From positions 1 to 39,302 of the forward strand of contig JBCBSS010000069.1 in assembly GCA_039819065.1 (NCBI GenBank): a DNA stretch of 39,302 nucleotides, given 5' to 3'. Under the pieces are notes generated by a model, which ran no database searches, was not told where the DNA came from, and saw only the letters and a program-made list of their open reading frames with translations. Every line of letters begins with the position of its first letter. Position 1 is the first letter of the stretch. The stretch comes from JBCBSS01 sp039819065 (GTDB lineage: Bacteria; Bacteroidota; Bacteroidia; Cytophagales; Cyclobacteriaceae). This document shows positions 39,211 to 39,302 of the stretch, piece after piece. The translations under genes were made by a program, and so were the position numbers.

Positions 39211-39302
39211 TTAGCTGGTGTTGACCTTATCTTCAGAACCGCTGACCACGTACTTGCCATCAGGGCTAAAAGCGAGGCTCTTAATGGGTTTAAAATGTCC
39301 TT
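39211..39302 (-). CDS. C-terminal end of a WD40-repeat protein (partial)
   Basis: The last 29 codons on the minus strand read GHFKPIKSLAFSPDGKYVV then SGSEDKVNTS, a typical WD40 blade (GH start, FSPDGKYVVSGS). The stop is TAA at 39213-39211; the rest lies beyond the window. WD40 proteins are scaffolds, so the function cannot be told from this fragment. Confidence 0.85.
   Translation of the reverse strand, partial: GHFKPIKSLAFSPDGKYVVSGSEDKVNTS

Overview
Organism. The window looks like a chromosomal segment of a Bacteroidota bacterium, probably Cytophagales. It is moderately AT-rich, most genes lack Shine-Dalgarno sequences, and promoters fit the Bacteroidota form TTTG-N19-TAnnTTTG (an exact copy lies at 36485-36515). 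PadR plus membrane-protein pairs, YbjN proteins and a photolyase cluster are also typical of the group. No database search was run; names rest on motif recognition.

Layout. (1) 1-3473: a two-gene putative immune unit, a STAND-like protein with a degenerate P-loop and helical repeats followed by a TIR protein. (2) 3581-8999: a photolyase/cryptochrome cluster (two membrane proteins, photolyase, TIGR03643-type and DUF2256-type small proteins, SDR, and a second photolyase relative lacking the usual Fe-S cysteines). (3) 9202-21096: an RNA-repair island, mostly on the minus strand: Ro60/TROVE protein, a 2-kb array of tRNA-like genes, slipin, two nucleotidyltransferases around a frameshifted GxxExxY gene, and RtcB. 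A divergent WYL-regulator/dioxygenase fusion sits at its head. (4) 21368-27452: NAD/ADP-ribose and RNA-phosphate genes (NrtR-like Nudix regulator, NADAR, PARG-like glycohydrolase, KptA/Tpt1) plus a thioredoxin-like/GAF gene pair and a DUF3820 protein. (5) 27676-33408: YbjN paralogues around a lipoprotein, malic enzyme, metallo-hydrolase, and a PadR/membrane pair. (6) 33500-36515: a second RtcB with release factor PrfH and an uncharacterised third gene, preceded by what looks like a leader-peptide attenuator. (7) 36615-39302: esterase, ARPP-1/DUF6569-like protein, and the end of a WD40 protein.

Main discovery. Several genes in the tRNA-like array are circularly permuted: the 3' half precedes the 5' half, separated by a linker of about 1-19 nt. 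Joining the halves between nucleotides 29 and 30 of the anticodon stem gives, in the best case, a flawless 75-nt tRNA-Lys(UUU). The flanks carry a conserved 24-nt upstream motif (six copies) and a conserved downstream motif (four copies) that can pair, with covariation in the outer stem. These genes lie between Ro60 and RtcB, so RtcB-mediated joining is an attractive hypothesis. The Ro60 gene, the second half of the array and rtcB each carry the same 19-bp operator-like site at identical spacing from a -7 TTTG element, which suggests one regulon, perhaps controlled by the WYL fusion protein.

How the genes may work together (inference). The island could sense and repair RNA broken by nucleases: RtcB ligation, nucleotidyltransferase end repair, KptA 2'-phosphate removal, Ro60 RNA binding and PrfH rescue of damaged ribosomes. 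NADAR, the PARG-like enzyme and NrtR would handle ADP-ribose derivatives.
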